From Pocillopora verrucosa (taxonomy: Eukaryota > Cnidaria > Anthozoa > Scleractinia > Pocilloporidae): a DNA stretch of 64,000 bases. The notes beneath the pieces were generated by a model. That model was not told where the DNA came from and made no database searches. It worked only from the letters and a program-made list of their open reading frames with translations. The translations under genes and the position numbers were made by a program. Where the stretch lies: positions 5,601,400 to 5,665,399 of the forward strand of contig NC_089325.1 of assembly GCF_036669915.1 (NCBI RefSeq), written 5' to 3'. This document shows, piece by piece, positions 49,016-59,931 of the stretch (positions within the stretch are counted from its first letter, which is position 1; each line of letters begins with the position of its first letter).

Positions 49016-50019
49016 GTACACTCCGGTTCGAGTGACCTTTTCCAAACTCTCAATAACGATGTTCAATTTTTCACCCAATGATTTAGGTTTCATTTTAGTA
49101 TTTCCAGTTGTAAAAGACTTTTGGAATTTTTTGAAAACTGTTTGAGTTTGTCAGAAGAAGTTTCTTTTTTGTCCAATGGGATTGACCTTGATGTTAAGAA
49201 GTGACGAGGCCAGATCCAAATTCTTTCACCTGCCGAGGATAAATTGAGATCTTGTTGACTATGAAAGCCCAAAATAACTCTTAAGCACTACATTTTGTGG
49301 ATCCATCGATGGGTTCAACGGAATGAACTTTTCGACGTTTGGCTCACTTTCAGAATTTCGATCTGATGACTCAGGCATTTGGCAAATCTATAAAACATTC
49401 GCCAATAATACACTAGACTTAATTTACTCAACTTTTCAATAAACAGAAAAAACTTCCGCCTGATAAATTAAAATTAGAAAATGAAACTCGCAGAGATTCA
49501 GTTCATAAAATCAACAAATTGAGTTTGATATGCCTAGTACGTGAATACCTTTTAAATTCTTACCATTAGCGAGAAAGATCAGTTGGGTTTTTCACTTTTG
49601 GGATCAAGTATCTTAACACTTCGTTAAGTAAAAAGAAACATTGATAGAGCGAATCGCACAACAACGTTTTTAATGGTATGATATGACTAAGGAGTCATTT
49701 TCCTAAATGACTAGTTATGCACTTTTTCTGGCAGTCAGTAAGTGAGGAAGATCTAAGTAAAAAACAACGGCACTGTTCGCTTAAGCAATGACGACCGCTG
49801 TGACTCTCTGCTGGTTTACAGGAGTAGTAACTCATGAACAATAGAACAGCTAATCTACTTACTTACAAAATATTGCCACGGACACAAAAACAATTCGGTG
49901 ATCGACTAATCAGAGCGCACGTTAAGTCTTAGTTATCTTAAAAACCTTTAAATCATTATAAATTATCAGTTGCTATAACTGGCGCATGATTGGATTGGAT
50001 ATGTTAACATAAACCCTTT
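49016..50019. other. Spacer between URAD end and transporter 3
   Basis: Full-length copy of 30646-31606; no gene. Confidence 0.6.
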
Positions 50020-52904
50020 TCAGGCATCCTCCTGTGTGTTTTGTTCATCTCTCCCTGCTTCACGTTTCAAACAAAGGAGAATAAATGGAAGGAGAGACCC
50101 AACCACTCCAACTCCACCAGCTACAATGAACGCAACGAAGTAGTTACCGAATGTGTCAGCCATTAGACCTGATAAGAAAGATAACAACAAAATGTCTCAA
50201 AAAACAAAATGGCAGGCATATAAGGTGTCTTTTGTCTGTCTGGGTAATTTGGTATTATCAACTGAGTTGATAACGTAAATTGGCCACCATAAAGAGTTTC
50301 AAAGCTGACGTTTCGAAACGCTCCAAACGTCAGCTTTGAAACTCTCTACTATGGTCAGTTTACGTCATCAACTTAGTTGATAATACTAAATTACCCTGCT
50401 ATTCTCTCCCACCGACGCAACACCAAGTTTCTTTCGAAACTTACCCCGTTAATTCATTTGTCTGTCTATTTTGAAGTCCTTCAAACATCAGAATGCCACG
50501 TTTGTCTCTCTAACGACCCATCTGCCTGTTTGACTCACTTCAATTGTTGTTGATATTTTCAAAAGACTCTTCATTAAGATTAGGTAACCAAAGGGTGTAT
50601 AATTCGATGGTTCCAAAGTTTTTGTCATGAATACGAGAGCCAAAGGGAAGAATCTTTCAACGCTGTTAAAATGCATGCTCAAACAACAGCGTCGTCTCAT
50701 AGGAGTTTAGAAGCTTAACAGAATACTCTATTATTATCGGTTATGACTTTTCCGGAGTGGGAGGGAGTCGCCATAGGAGCACATCTCATAATTACCCTGT
50801 ATATAGCTTGTAAAGGGAGGGGGATATATCCTCAGCCCCCGGGGGGGAGGGGGGTTAAGGGTGAAAAGACAAAATTGGTCCCCTACCCGACAACGGTGGA
50901 CTTATCAAGGCAGAAATTCCGGAAAACAGCATCAGCAATCCAACGGCGGAAGCCTTTTCATCTTCCTTTACGGCTTTTAGGATTTCAACTATCATAGAAG
51001 TAATCATCAATCCATCCGCTGAACTGAAAAAGATGGCATAAGCGAATACACCAAAGTAAGTCTTCGCCAGGGTCAAAAGCATAGTGGAAGCTGCCATAAT
51101 GAAAATAGCTGCCTGAAGCAGAAGGCGGCTGTTTACGAACTTCAAGTCACACAGGAATCCCCCTCCGATACGGCCAAGAGAGGCAAATATGCCGATAACC
51201 ATGTAAATTGTCGAGCTCTTGTCAGCCAAAATACCAAGGTCATCACAATGCTTCATCTGAAAATGCCAGCAAATGTAAGTTAGACTATGCAAATCAATGA
51301 TCATCAATAGGTTAATCTGAGTTGTACACTGAATAATCAGTAATCAGACGAAGACGAACAGTGCATCTTCAGCCCTTTCCGAGAAATTTCATTTAAAAGT
51401 TGGCGTAAATTAAGACGACTTAGGAACTTAAGAAATAGTGAACTAGACGACTTTTAAGTCTTAAAAGAATAGTCAACTAGTTCTAGATACTCACGAGATG
51501 CACATATGGGACCAGGCGAGAGAACATGAAAGCTGTTCCTGTTGTGACCAGTACTAGGATGGTCGAATTCTTAAATAACGATAGATTCCAGCTCCATTTT
51601 TTTGAGGAACAATTCATGCTTCCTTCTTGCGATGATGGATTCTGATGAAGAATAACTCCAGTCAGGGATGAAACGGCCAAAAGACCACCAAACACCCGAA
51701 AGGTGCTCCTCCACTCTAGAACGTCAACTGCTGCCTGAAGAGAAGGACTAAGAATCATCGTTCCTAATCCCTGTCCGGACGTTACTAGTCCGAGAGCAAA
51801 GGATTTTCTTTTATCAAAGTAATTGTTCACTATAATTGCTTCCGAAACGAAGACCAGCGACTGACCGATTGCAAAAGGTATGCTGAAGGTAACGTATAGC
51901 ATATAAATAGTGGAAACAAAGGAGCCCAATGTGACGCCAAGAGAGCATAATAGGCAGCCCAGTATTGTTGTAACTCGAAAGCCAAATTTGTTGAGGAAGG
52001 CTCCCATTACAGGACCGAGAATCAAAGATAAGCCATGTATGATCGATGCTACCCACGCTAAAAAACAAAAAAAATTCTAGTTACCACTACTGATTTTCGT
52101 CTGAGATGTTTTTCCCGCGAGACGCAACAGAGACTGACGGTGCTATTGCTTTGATGTAACACGAACATGTCTCTATACAGTAAACTACTAATTCTACTGT
52201 TATCATGCAATTTTGGCTGTGTGATATGTATTCGCATTATTAAGCGACGATTCAAGTAGGATCAAAAGCCAGGTTTCCAATCTTTTTGGAACCCCATTAT
52301 GCTGACTTTTTTTGTTCAATCGTGCATAAGGTGATTGGGGTTTTGTTACTCTCAAACAGTTGCATATTTATCCATTGGTGATGGACCAATTTATCTTGAC
52401 GCGTAAATTGTTTGAACGTGGAAGCCAGGTCAGTATCACTCGTTCACTGGTTAGATATAACTCGCTCCAACGGTTAATAATGCAAAATATTCGTCCAGTG
52501 GACTACATTATGTTGTTAGACGGAGAGTACTTCGTTCTTTTAACCCAAATATAGTGGTTCATTCGGCAGTTTGTTTTTTGCTGTTTTAACAGCCCTCTCC
52601 AGAGTTTTGCTTTTGTCTCAGATACAAAAATACATTCTTATTCAATAACTGTCAGTTTGATCGAGCTTAAACTTTACGAAAGATCACAAACAGCCCTTAT
52701 TGTTACACCTGTTCAGTATTACATAAACTGACCTGTACTTTCACGATTTTCTCCGAAAGAGTTCATGAAAACTGGAAAAAGAACGCCGAGAGCACTGCTA
52801 AATCCAACTGTCAGAATCACGCACAAAGTTGTGAGCCCACAAATAAACCATGACCACAGACTGTCTTGCTTGAACGAGACAATAATACCGCTGAAGAAAT
52901 TCAT
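50020..52904 (-). CDS. Monocarboxylate transporter-like MFS protein (SLC16 type), copy 3
   Basis: Exons (minus) 52733-52904, 51495-52057, 50887-51256 and 50020-50168: lengths and phases identical to copies 1 and 2, 417 residues. Motifs QDSLWSW and YFDKRKSFALGLVTSGQGLG are kept; changes include ISPPLSG for IGPPLSG and a GSMNCSS loop. In-frame TGA just upstream of the shared ATG (MNFFSG) supports that start for the whole family. Intron 1 is longer and differs in its central part from copies 1 and 2. Confidence 0.85.
50243..50458. repeat. Foldback element, family 1, in intron 3 of transporter 3
   Basis: Same arms and position as in transporters 1 and 2. Confidence 0.85.
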
Positions 52905-53487
52905 AGTGATACCAATTTCTGATCAAAAGGCTCTGGTCTCCTCTGCCCGTTTACCTTTGATGTGCCACCACAAGGAACCGTCACAAATGGGTTATCCTAC
53001 TGCAAAGACATTTGCTTATAACAACTCAACCGGGCGGATATTATTGCGGTTGGACCTCCTATAACAAAACAAAGTAGTTTTTCCGCTCATGAAAATTCAA
53101 TCGTGAAAGAGCCCTTGCGGCCCAAACATCCAACATCTTGCGTTTCTGAAACTTCATTCACAGAGATGTTCTTGTGTTTCGAACGTTCTGCGCCAAATGA
53201 AGTTCTCCAACATATTTGAAAAATTTAACTGCTAGGAAGAATGCAAAGAAAGAAGAAAGTTCGTGCGCGTTAATTAACTACTGGGAGTGCCGAACTGGAA
53301 AATGTTTGGCTCGAGCTGATCACGTACAGTTCGAATGCAGCGAGGTGTGTGCGTCATGACTAAGAAAAGAGTATTTCACCTTCCAGCGCCACTTAACTCA
53401 GTCAGTCAGCCGGTTAATGATCGTCTGAACTTATTATATGTTGAAGTATTAAAAAATGTTGAATTCACTTTTAAATCTAACAAATAG
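52905..53487. other. Upstream flank of transporter 3
   Basis: Matches 34324-34910 up to the insertion point at 53487. Confidence 0.6.
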
Positions 53488-54818
53488 AAAAGCCTTGACT
53501 GTGCTCTGTTCTGTTATAAAGCACGCAGGAAGCGGCTAGAGCACGAAAGAAGTGTAGGGAGAAACACGAGACGTAGTCGAGTGTTTTTTCCCAATTCTTG
53601 AGTGCTCTAGCCGCTTCCTAAGTGCTTTATAACAGAACAGGGCACAGTCAAGGCTTCTCTATTTGTTTTATAATAAAGAATCCGTTAAGTTACCCAAGCA
53701 TTACTTTCAATTCTCAAAACAAACTTTATTTCCAAAGCGAACAACAGTGTCGTCAGCATGCTCTATACTCTCATAAAGCACGCTTCAATAAGCCAATCAG
53801 AATCCCTGTTAGAATGGTTCAAATAATCTGATTGGCTGTACAAGACTAAAGCTGTCAAAAGTGTCAAACCATCAAAGTTCACATTCTACGATAGTTTACA
53901 AACTAAAATAGTACGGCAAGTCGAATTTAACACTTTTTCCTGAAGTTTTTAAGTCTCTTATACAGAATCTTGAAGTGAAATTTTCAGTGAAGTTCAGCCG
54001 AATTATGGCTCATAAAAACACGCGAGTTTTTTCACATGAAAAGGTAGAAAACAAACTGTTCAAAGCGAGTGTTTTTTGAATGAACGACAGCCGAATTGAC
54101 CGGAACATGAAGATCACTCGTGATGACAGCGCCGCAAAACTCGGCTGCAGTGACTGATGTGACTTTCCACTCAACGTATCGGAAAGGATATCAGAGCAAG
54201 CTCTTATTTTTTCACTCGAAGGGTGGCCGATGTAGTTTCTGAGGCTTGCTTTACTGTGATGACCGGAGATCGCTATGATGAGCGAGCCGCGATGAACTTC
54301 AGTATGATCATATTCGCTCAGACACCGTCATGATTAGTATGAATTTTAACAATTATGCCAGTTTGGTTAAATTTTTCATCATTTTTGTTTTGTTCTGTTT
54401 TGCTTTGAACACTGAACTTTACATACTATACGAGTGTTAGCTGTGTTTGATTTTTATTACCGTACGTAAGCTTGCAATCTAACTGAGCGTGAAAATCTTT
54501 AAAACTCGGAATGTTTATTTTGTTTTTCCTTTGAGGATTTTCGTATCTGCTCACGTTTTAATAACGTAAATTACGGCGCCTGGTATGTTTACAAATCTTT
54601 GTTTGATTCTTCTGTTATTACTTGCCGGCTCGCTTCAGTTCCAAAATTTCACTTTCAATTATCGAAAAGAGCTAAAAGAAGTCCCGGAAAAGCTCGAACA
54701 TAGTACAATTGGCAGATGGCGTGACAGCTTTAGCTCAGCTCTATGCTCTATACTCTCACAGAGTACGCTCTTTCAACCAATGACAGCGCGCGTTATATCC
54801 GAACTTTATTATAAATAG
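53488..54818. mobile_element. 1.3-kb non-autonomous insertion (composite foldback element)
   Basis: Three paralogous units (34902, 43285, 46420) read TTTTAAAACTAAATAGG straight into ACGATCGTATATG; here the same flank is split, with AAATAG at both ends (53482-53487 and 54813-54818), as expected for a 6-bp target duplication. The left end is itself a foldback (53479-53672: AGCCTTGACTGTGC... with its inverse). The right part has GCTCTATACTCTCA and AACTTTATTATAA words seen also near 53760. Possibly two nested elements. No transposase. Confidence 0.7.
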
Positions 54819-55150
54819 AACACGATCATATACGTGCACACTGAACAACTACAGCAATGAAAAACTTTTCCTTCTTTCCTCTGTGAAATTTTTTATCCTC
54901 GTTCTAGTCAAATTATTTAAGAAACTGACCCTTCAAACTAGACAGGAAATTGACATTTAATTGCTCGGATATCCGGCCTCCAAGCTCGTTAGCGTTTACG
55001 TGGTTCTTTATCAACGTAGGTATGGTTGATGTAATCAGATCAAGCTGCGTATTAAGCTATGAAACAAAATCATTGTATAAGTTACGATTTAATTAAGGGT
55101 AATTTTATAAACTGTGGTGCTGCTTCGGTGGGGGATATAACAAGATAATT
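54819..55150. other. Flank after the insertion, with module A (minus) and half a foldback element
   Basis: The minus strand of 54955-55060 reads IPTLIKNHVNANELGGRISE, another module A copy in inverted orientation to the 36-48 kb copies. A half copy of family 1 (ACTGTGGTGCTGCTTCGGTGG) is at about 55110-55145. Confidence 0.45.
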
Positions 55151-55660
55151 TGATTCGACTGGACTGGTCTGGTTTATTATTAAATCACATCGCAGTAAAA
55201 TACTGAATTGCGTAATTATTTACAAGCTACTAATATACAATTATAAATATAATGGCTTAAAGTTCTATTAAAAGGGGTTCTCATTCATCTCAAACTTGAG
55301 TTGGTTACAGCCGCACACTTCACGAAAAACGAATTAGTAAAACGCTTTGTCTTGGCTGCTGGTACATTGTACGTTCTTTGGCGCCTGAAATTATAATGAG
55401 GGCTGTAGGCTTCAGGAATTAGGTGATGTAGTTTACTGTCCTGATTCTCGCTGATTGATCTAAATAAAGACTTTGTAATCTCTTCGTGGTGTTCCCTGAT
55501 AGAGGTCAAACAGGCGCGCTCCAACGCTTCCCTGTACGGCATTCTAGGAAAAATACACGCCAGAGCTCTTTTCTGAACACTCTCTAACTCCGACTGTAAA
55601 TATTCCATCAACTGTAACGAGTTTCTAGAGTTGACGTCATTCGCTTTGATGAAGGACAAC
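55150..55660 (-). mobile_element. 3' end of a LINE-type retrotransposon (reverse transcriptase tail)
   Basis: Minus-strand frame with LESVQKRALACIFPRMPYREAL, EITKSLFRSI, KLHHLIPEA and KRFTNSFFVKCAAVTN, the characteristic C-terminal end of LINE reverse transcriptases that are common in coral genomes. No endonuclease or catalytic RT core is present, so this is a 5'-truncated dead copy; the AT-rich stretch at 55150-55280 is its 3' UTR. Confidence 0.75.
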
Positions 55661-55794
55661 GCTCAAAATGTCAGTTTTAAAGACTCTTTACGGTGGTAGG
55701 TTTGCATTTCCAACTCATTTGAAAAAAAAAATCTTACGATTTATTGGCTGGATGTTCAGTAGAGCTTTGCGGCTCCGATATACCCAATGCCTGT

Positions 55795-55875
55795 TCACGT
55801 CAGAAGGGCCAATTTTACCATGGAGCATTTCTTTAAAGATGCCAGCTGCTATATCTTCATGAGAAAGTATTCAAA
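55795..55875 (-). other. Coding-like fragment before module A (copy 1)
   Basis: Reads DIAAGIFKEMLHGKIGPSDV. The same phrase precedes module A at 57430-57490 and 59705-59765, so it belongs to the same unknown sequence. Confidence 0.35.
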
Positions 55876-56059
55876 GCCACTGAGGTGAAACAAGTTCATA
55901 TATGGAAAAAAAACAGAAAGATGGCAAAACTTGGAGAAACATGTCATGCAAACGAGCCTTGTATATGAGGTTTCAGTAACTAACGTCAGTTTGCATATAT
56001 AAACAATGACCATTAACTGGACCGTAACCGAATGAATCAAATAGATGTTACACATGGTC

Positions 56060-56170
56060 AAAGGGCGTTTATATAACTTTTCGTCTTTCAAAGTCTGGCG
56101 GCCCGACTACAACTCCACTCACTAGGAAATTTCTTATTGTGATATTATGATATCCTGGCTTTACCCTTGT
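56060..56170 (-). pseudogene. Fragment of the SGNH hydrolase 3' end
   Basis: About 110 bases almost identical to 59935-60055, the last codons of the hydrolase (DFERRK reversed frame, SGVVVGPP region), with a deletion of about 17 bases in the middle. Confidence 0.75.
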
Positions 56171-56364
56171 AGCAATCTGGTGAGAGCTCCCATCCGCACG
56201 TAGGCTATCTGAATACCTTTAGATGTGATGATACATATAGCACTCGTGACCAGCAATTTATTATTACTTTGCGCATTGTATGTGGGCAGTATTCTCAGTG
56301 TTGTTTTCCCTAAACCCTCTATCTTATCAAGAGAGGATCTTTGACCCCACTTCGTGTAAAACAT
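56161..56364 (-). other. Module B fused to the start of the URAD C-terminal exon, copy 1
   Basis: Reads TKWGQRSSLDKIEGLGKT, LPTYNAQSNNKLLVTS, then ICIITSKGIQIAYVR without a break. Confidence 0.45.
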
Positions 56365-56565
56365 GCATCATCCGGTTACTCCCAGATCTCGTTTACTGCT
56401 GGAGTCCGTACCAATCATTAACAGGTGGTAAAAACATAACATACCAATTTTAATGTTTTCTGTTATGTTCGCTCAACTAATTCTTTCGTGGAATTCTTTC
56501 CTCGTTCTAGACAAATTATTTAAGTAACTGACCCTTCAAACGAGAGAGGCAATTGATGGTGATGA

Positions 56566-57169
56566 CGTCAGAGCGATCGCTAATCGCTCTGACGAAGGGC
56601 TAACGCTCGAAACGTCAGCTTTTTTACCCTTTACGGTGGCTAATTCACGTTTTCAACCCAGTTGTTAACACTAAATTACCTGAATGCAATTACAGACTGA
56701 TGGATGAATTCGGAAATTAAGACGAGGTGTAAACCCACAAGGACACTAGATTACTTTAATGAAGGACCATCAATTCTTTTGACCGAAAGCCGTTAGATAT
56801 TGAAATATAAAAAAGATAAAAACGTCACTAGACCATTATAACTATAAATTTGCATATTTTTATCATTTAAATTCCTTATCAGTAGAACCTAATGACAGGA
56901 GATAAGTAGGAGAGCGTTAGGCGATACTCAAATCATTTCAGAGAGGATCTGGTGAGAGCTCCCATTCGTGCATAGGCTATCTTGATACCTTTAGATGTGA
57001 TGATACATAAAGCACTCGTGACCAGCAATTTATCATTACTTTGTGAATTGTATGTGGGCAGTCTTCTCAGTGTTGTTTTCCCTAAACCCTCTATCTTATC
57101 AAGAGAGGATCTTTGACCCCACTTCGTGTAAAACATGCATCATCCGGTTACTCCCAGATCTCGTTTACT
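56566..57169. repeat. 604-bp duplication, copy 1
   Basis: Reads identical to 58863-59466 (offset 2297) by eye. It covers half of a family 1 foldback element (56566-56692) and module B copy 2 (56933-57136, minus). Confidence 0.85.
56933..57136 (-). other. Module B fused to the URAD exon start, copy 2
   Basis: Reads TKWGQRSSLDKIEGLGKT, then ALCIITSKGIKIAYARMGAL. Confidence 0.4.
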
Positions 57170-57307
57170 GCTGGAGTCCGTACCAATCATTAACAGGTGG
57201 TAAAAACATAACATACCAATTTTAATGTTTTCTGTTATGTTCGCTCAACTAATTCTTTCGTGGAATTCTTTCCTCGTTCTAGACAAATTATTTAAGTAAC
57301 TGACCCT

Positions 57308-57502
57308 TCAAACGAGAGAGGAAATTGAATGTGATGCTACATTTAACAGCTCGGATTTCCGGCCATTAAACTTGTTAGCATCTACGTAGTTCTTTATCAA
57401 CGTAGGTATGATTGATGTATTTACGTCAGAAGGGCCAATTTTACCATGGAGCATTATTTTGAAGGTGCCAGCTGCTATATCTTCACGAGAAATTATTCGC
57501 AA
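57308..57502 (-). other. Coding-like module A with its upstream part, copy with longest open frame
   Basis: 65 residues: RIISREDIAAGTFKIMLHGK, IGPSDVNTSIIPTLIKNYVD, ANKFNGRKSELLNVASHSIS. Recurs with conserved reading at 59611-59814. Not recognised; lies 5' of module B in transcription direction. Confidence 0.4.
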
Positions 57503-57604
57503 CCACTGAGGTGAAAAAAGTTCATATATGCAAAAAAAAAACAGAAAGGTAGCAAAACTTGGAGAAACATGTCATGCAAACGAGCCTTACAGATGAGGTT
57601 TCAG

Positions 57605-58060
57605 TAAGGGCCAGTTCGCACTACGCGAAATTTTGTTTGTTTAGCAAAAAAATCTGTCAACGCGAAATCGTTTTCAATGCGAACGATTTGTTTGACCCAT
57701 CAAAATTTTCGCAAGTGCCATCAAACTTCAAAGATACCGTCAACTAGCTTTGGAGGTCTACAATTTTTCGTCGGACGAGAAAATCTATAGTTCCTTGACA
57801 GATACCCTTCAACTGGTCATCATATTTCGTAATTGATACCAGGCTAAATGGTATTATGTACGAGTGTCTTCTCTCTGAACGTAGCCTCTCAAGAGTGTTA
57901 GTAAGTTGTCGAATGACTCTCTCCACATTTTCAAGTTTCTACGGAAAAAGGCCTCAGGGAAGTTACGCTGGTGCATGTGAAAACGACGGCGGCGTCGACG
58001 TCTGTTGAGCAGCTGAGTTAACGTCTCCATGATCCGTAAAAGCCGAATCCTTCCCAACAA
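57605..58060 (-). mobile_element. Harbinger-like transposon 5' fragment
   Basis: GGGCCAGTTCGCACTACGCG at 57607 resembles Harbinger terminal repeats. Minus-strand frames at 57744-58060 read RNFPEAFFRRNLKMWRESFD, NLLTLLRGYV and REDTRT, typical of the N-terminal part of Harbinger-type transposases. The frame breaks and there is no DDE region or matching second terminus. Confidence 0.5.
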
Positions 58061-58194
58061 AACCAGAATTAATTATTGACTAGTCACAGTCAGGTTTTGT
58101 ATGGCAAGCAAACAGCAAAGAAAGGCTATTAAAACATATCGTGGGGGTATTTTGCTTTGCGATCAGTCTTTGACTGGAAACGACTTAAAAGGAA

Positions 58195-58305
58195 AAGCAT
58201 TGTGCATCTGTGCGCAAGTCTGTATCTGTATTTCCGTCTGAGCGTACATCTTGTTTAAATCTTCTATCTCCTTATTTTCCTCGCCACTTAGAGATTTGAT
58301 GCTTA
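58195..58305 (-). pseudogene. Chimeric scrap: SGNH hydrolase interior joined to URAD exon
   Basis: The first half matches hydrolase sequence at 60260-60310 (TGTATTTCCGTCTGAGC), and at GTACATC it changes to the URAD exon (TTGTTTAAATCTTC, SEE..EIEDLNKMY reversed). Confidence 0.6.
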
Positions 58306-58720
58306 TTCCAGCGTGGATGTGCTATCGTTTGGACTCTGGTGCTTAAGCTTCCCAGTGGCTGGCCAGGTTACGGTGATTTCGTAGAATAGCCTCTTTACCG
58401 TGGTTTGGAAGGTCGTCAAATAACTACCACATCGTTGTGGTGAATTGCCCGAATGACGCAGACGCCGGGCCTCTTGCAGAACAAGGCTGCTGCACAAAAA
58501 GAGGTTCCCTCTACAACATTTCCAAATTATAAATAATCATTTTTCGTCGTCAAGCATGTTGATGGCAGAAATACTCATTTGGGAAGACATAATTTCTCGC
58601 ACAATCTGTTATGATGTCTGTTAGAAAAAAAATACGATTAGATAGGGCCAACTTTAAATGGTATGCCTTTTACTGGCACACATATCCCATGGATATGAAC
58701 TGAATGCAATTACAAATGAA
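58306..58720. other. No gene seen
   Basis: One minus-strand open frame of 64 codons without recognisable content; probably transposon debris. Confidence 0.35.
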
Positions 58721-58721
58721 T

Positions 58722-58724
58722 AAA

Positions 58725-58769
<45 letters not shown>

Positions 58770-58983
58770 TATAGCAGGTAATTTAGTGTTAACAACTGGG
58801 TTGAAAACGTAAATTAGCCACCGTAAAGGGTAAAAAAGCCGACGTTTCGAGCGTTAGCCCTTCGTCAGAGCGATCGCTAATCGCTCTGACGAAGGGCTAA
58901 CGCTCGAAACGTCAGCTTTTTTACCCTTTACGGTGGCTAATTCACGTTTTCAACCCAGTTGTTAACACTAAATTACCTGAATG
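58722..58983. repeat. Foldback element, family 1, most complete copy
   Basis: Near-perfect inverted arms: TTAGTGTTAACAACTGGGTT ... and its inverse AACCCAGTTGTTAACACTAA, around a centre with CGTTAGCCCTTCGTCAGAGCG and its inverse separated only by ATCGCTAAT. Confidence 0.9.
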
Positions 58984-59466
58984 CAATTACAGACTGATGG
59001 ATGAATTCGGAAATTAAGACGAGGTGTAAACCCACAAGGACACTAGATTACTTTAATGAAGGACCATCAATTCTTTTGACCGAAAGCCGTTAGATATTGA
59101 AATATAAAAAAGATAAAAACGTCACTAGACCATTATAACTATAAATTTGCATATTTTTATCATTTAAATTCCTTATCAGTAGAACCTAATGACAGGAGAT
59201 AAGTAGGAGAGCGTTAGGCGATACTCAAATCATTTCAGAGAGGATCTGGTGAGAGCTCCCATTCGTGCATAGGCTATCTTGATACCTTTAGATGTGATGA
59301 TACATAAAGCACTCGTGACCAGCAATTTATCATTACTTTGTGAATTGTATGTGGGCAGTCTTCTCAGTGTTGTTTTCCCTAAACCCTCTATCTTATCAAG
59401 AGAGGATCTTTGACCCCACTTCGTGTAAAACATGCATCATCCGGTTACTCCCAGATCTCGTTTACT
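58863..59466. repeat. 604-bp duplication, copy 2
   Basis: Partner of 56566-57169. Includes module B copy 3 (59230-59433, minus), which reads identically to copy 2. Confidence 0.85.
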
Positions 59467-59610
59467 CCTGGAATCAGACTAATCATTAACAGGTGATAAG
59501 AACGTAACATACCAATAGTTATGTTCTCTGTTATGTTCGCTCAACTAATTCTTTCGTTAAATCTTTTATCTTCGTCCTGGTCAAATTACTTAAGTAACTG
59601 ACCCTTCAAA

Positions 59611-59814
59611 CTAGACAAGAATTGAATGTGATGCTACATTTAACATCTCGGATTTCCGGCCATCAAACTTTTTAGCATTTACGTAGTTCTTAATCAACAT
59701 AGGTATGATTGATGTATTCACGTCAGAAGGGCCAATTTTACCATGGAGCATTACTTTAAAGGTACCATATGCAAAAAAAGCAGAAAGGTAGCAAAACTTG
59801 GAGAAACATGTCAT
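59611..59814 (-). other. Coding-like module A with upstream part, copy 2
   Basis: Reads GTFKVMLHGKIGPSDVNTSI, then PMLIKNYVNAKKFDGRKSEM; compared with 57308-57502 the changes are mostly conservative (I/V, D/N, N/K, L/M). Confidence 0.4.
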
Positions 59815-59931
59815 GCAGACGAGCCTTGTAGATGAGGTTTCAGTAACTTACGTCACTTTGCATAAATAATGACTGTTTACCGGACCGTAACCGAACGAAG
59901 CAGATAGATGTTATACATGGTTAAAGGCTGT

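Noticed and set aside
57744-58060. An intact Harbinger transposase gene
   Set aside because: Only N-terminal-like sequence is present, in two frames, with no DDE region.
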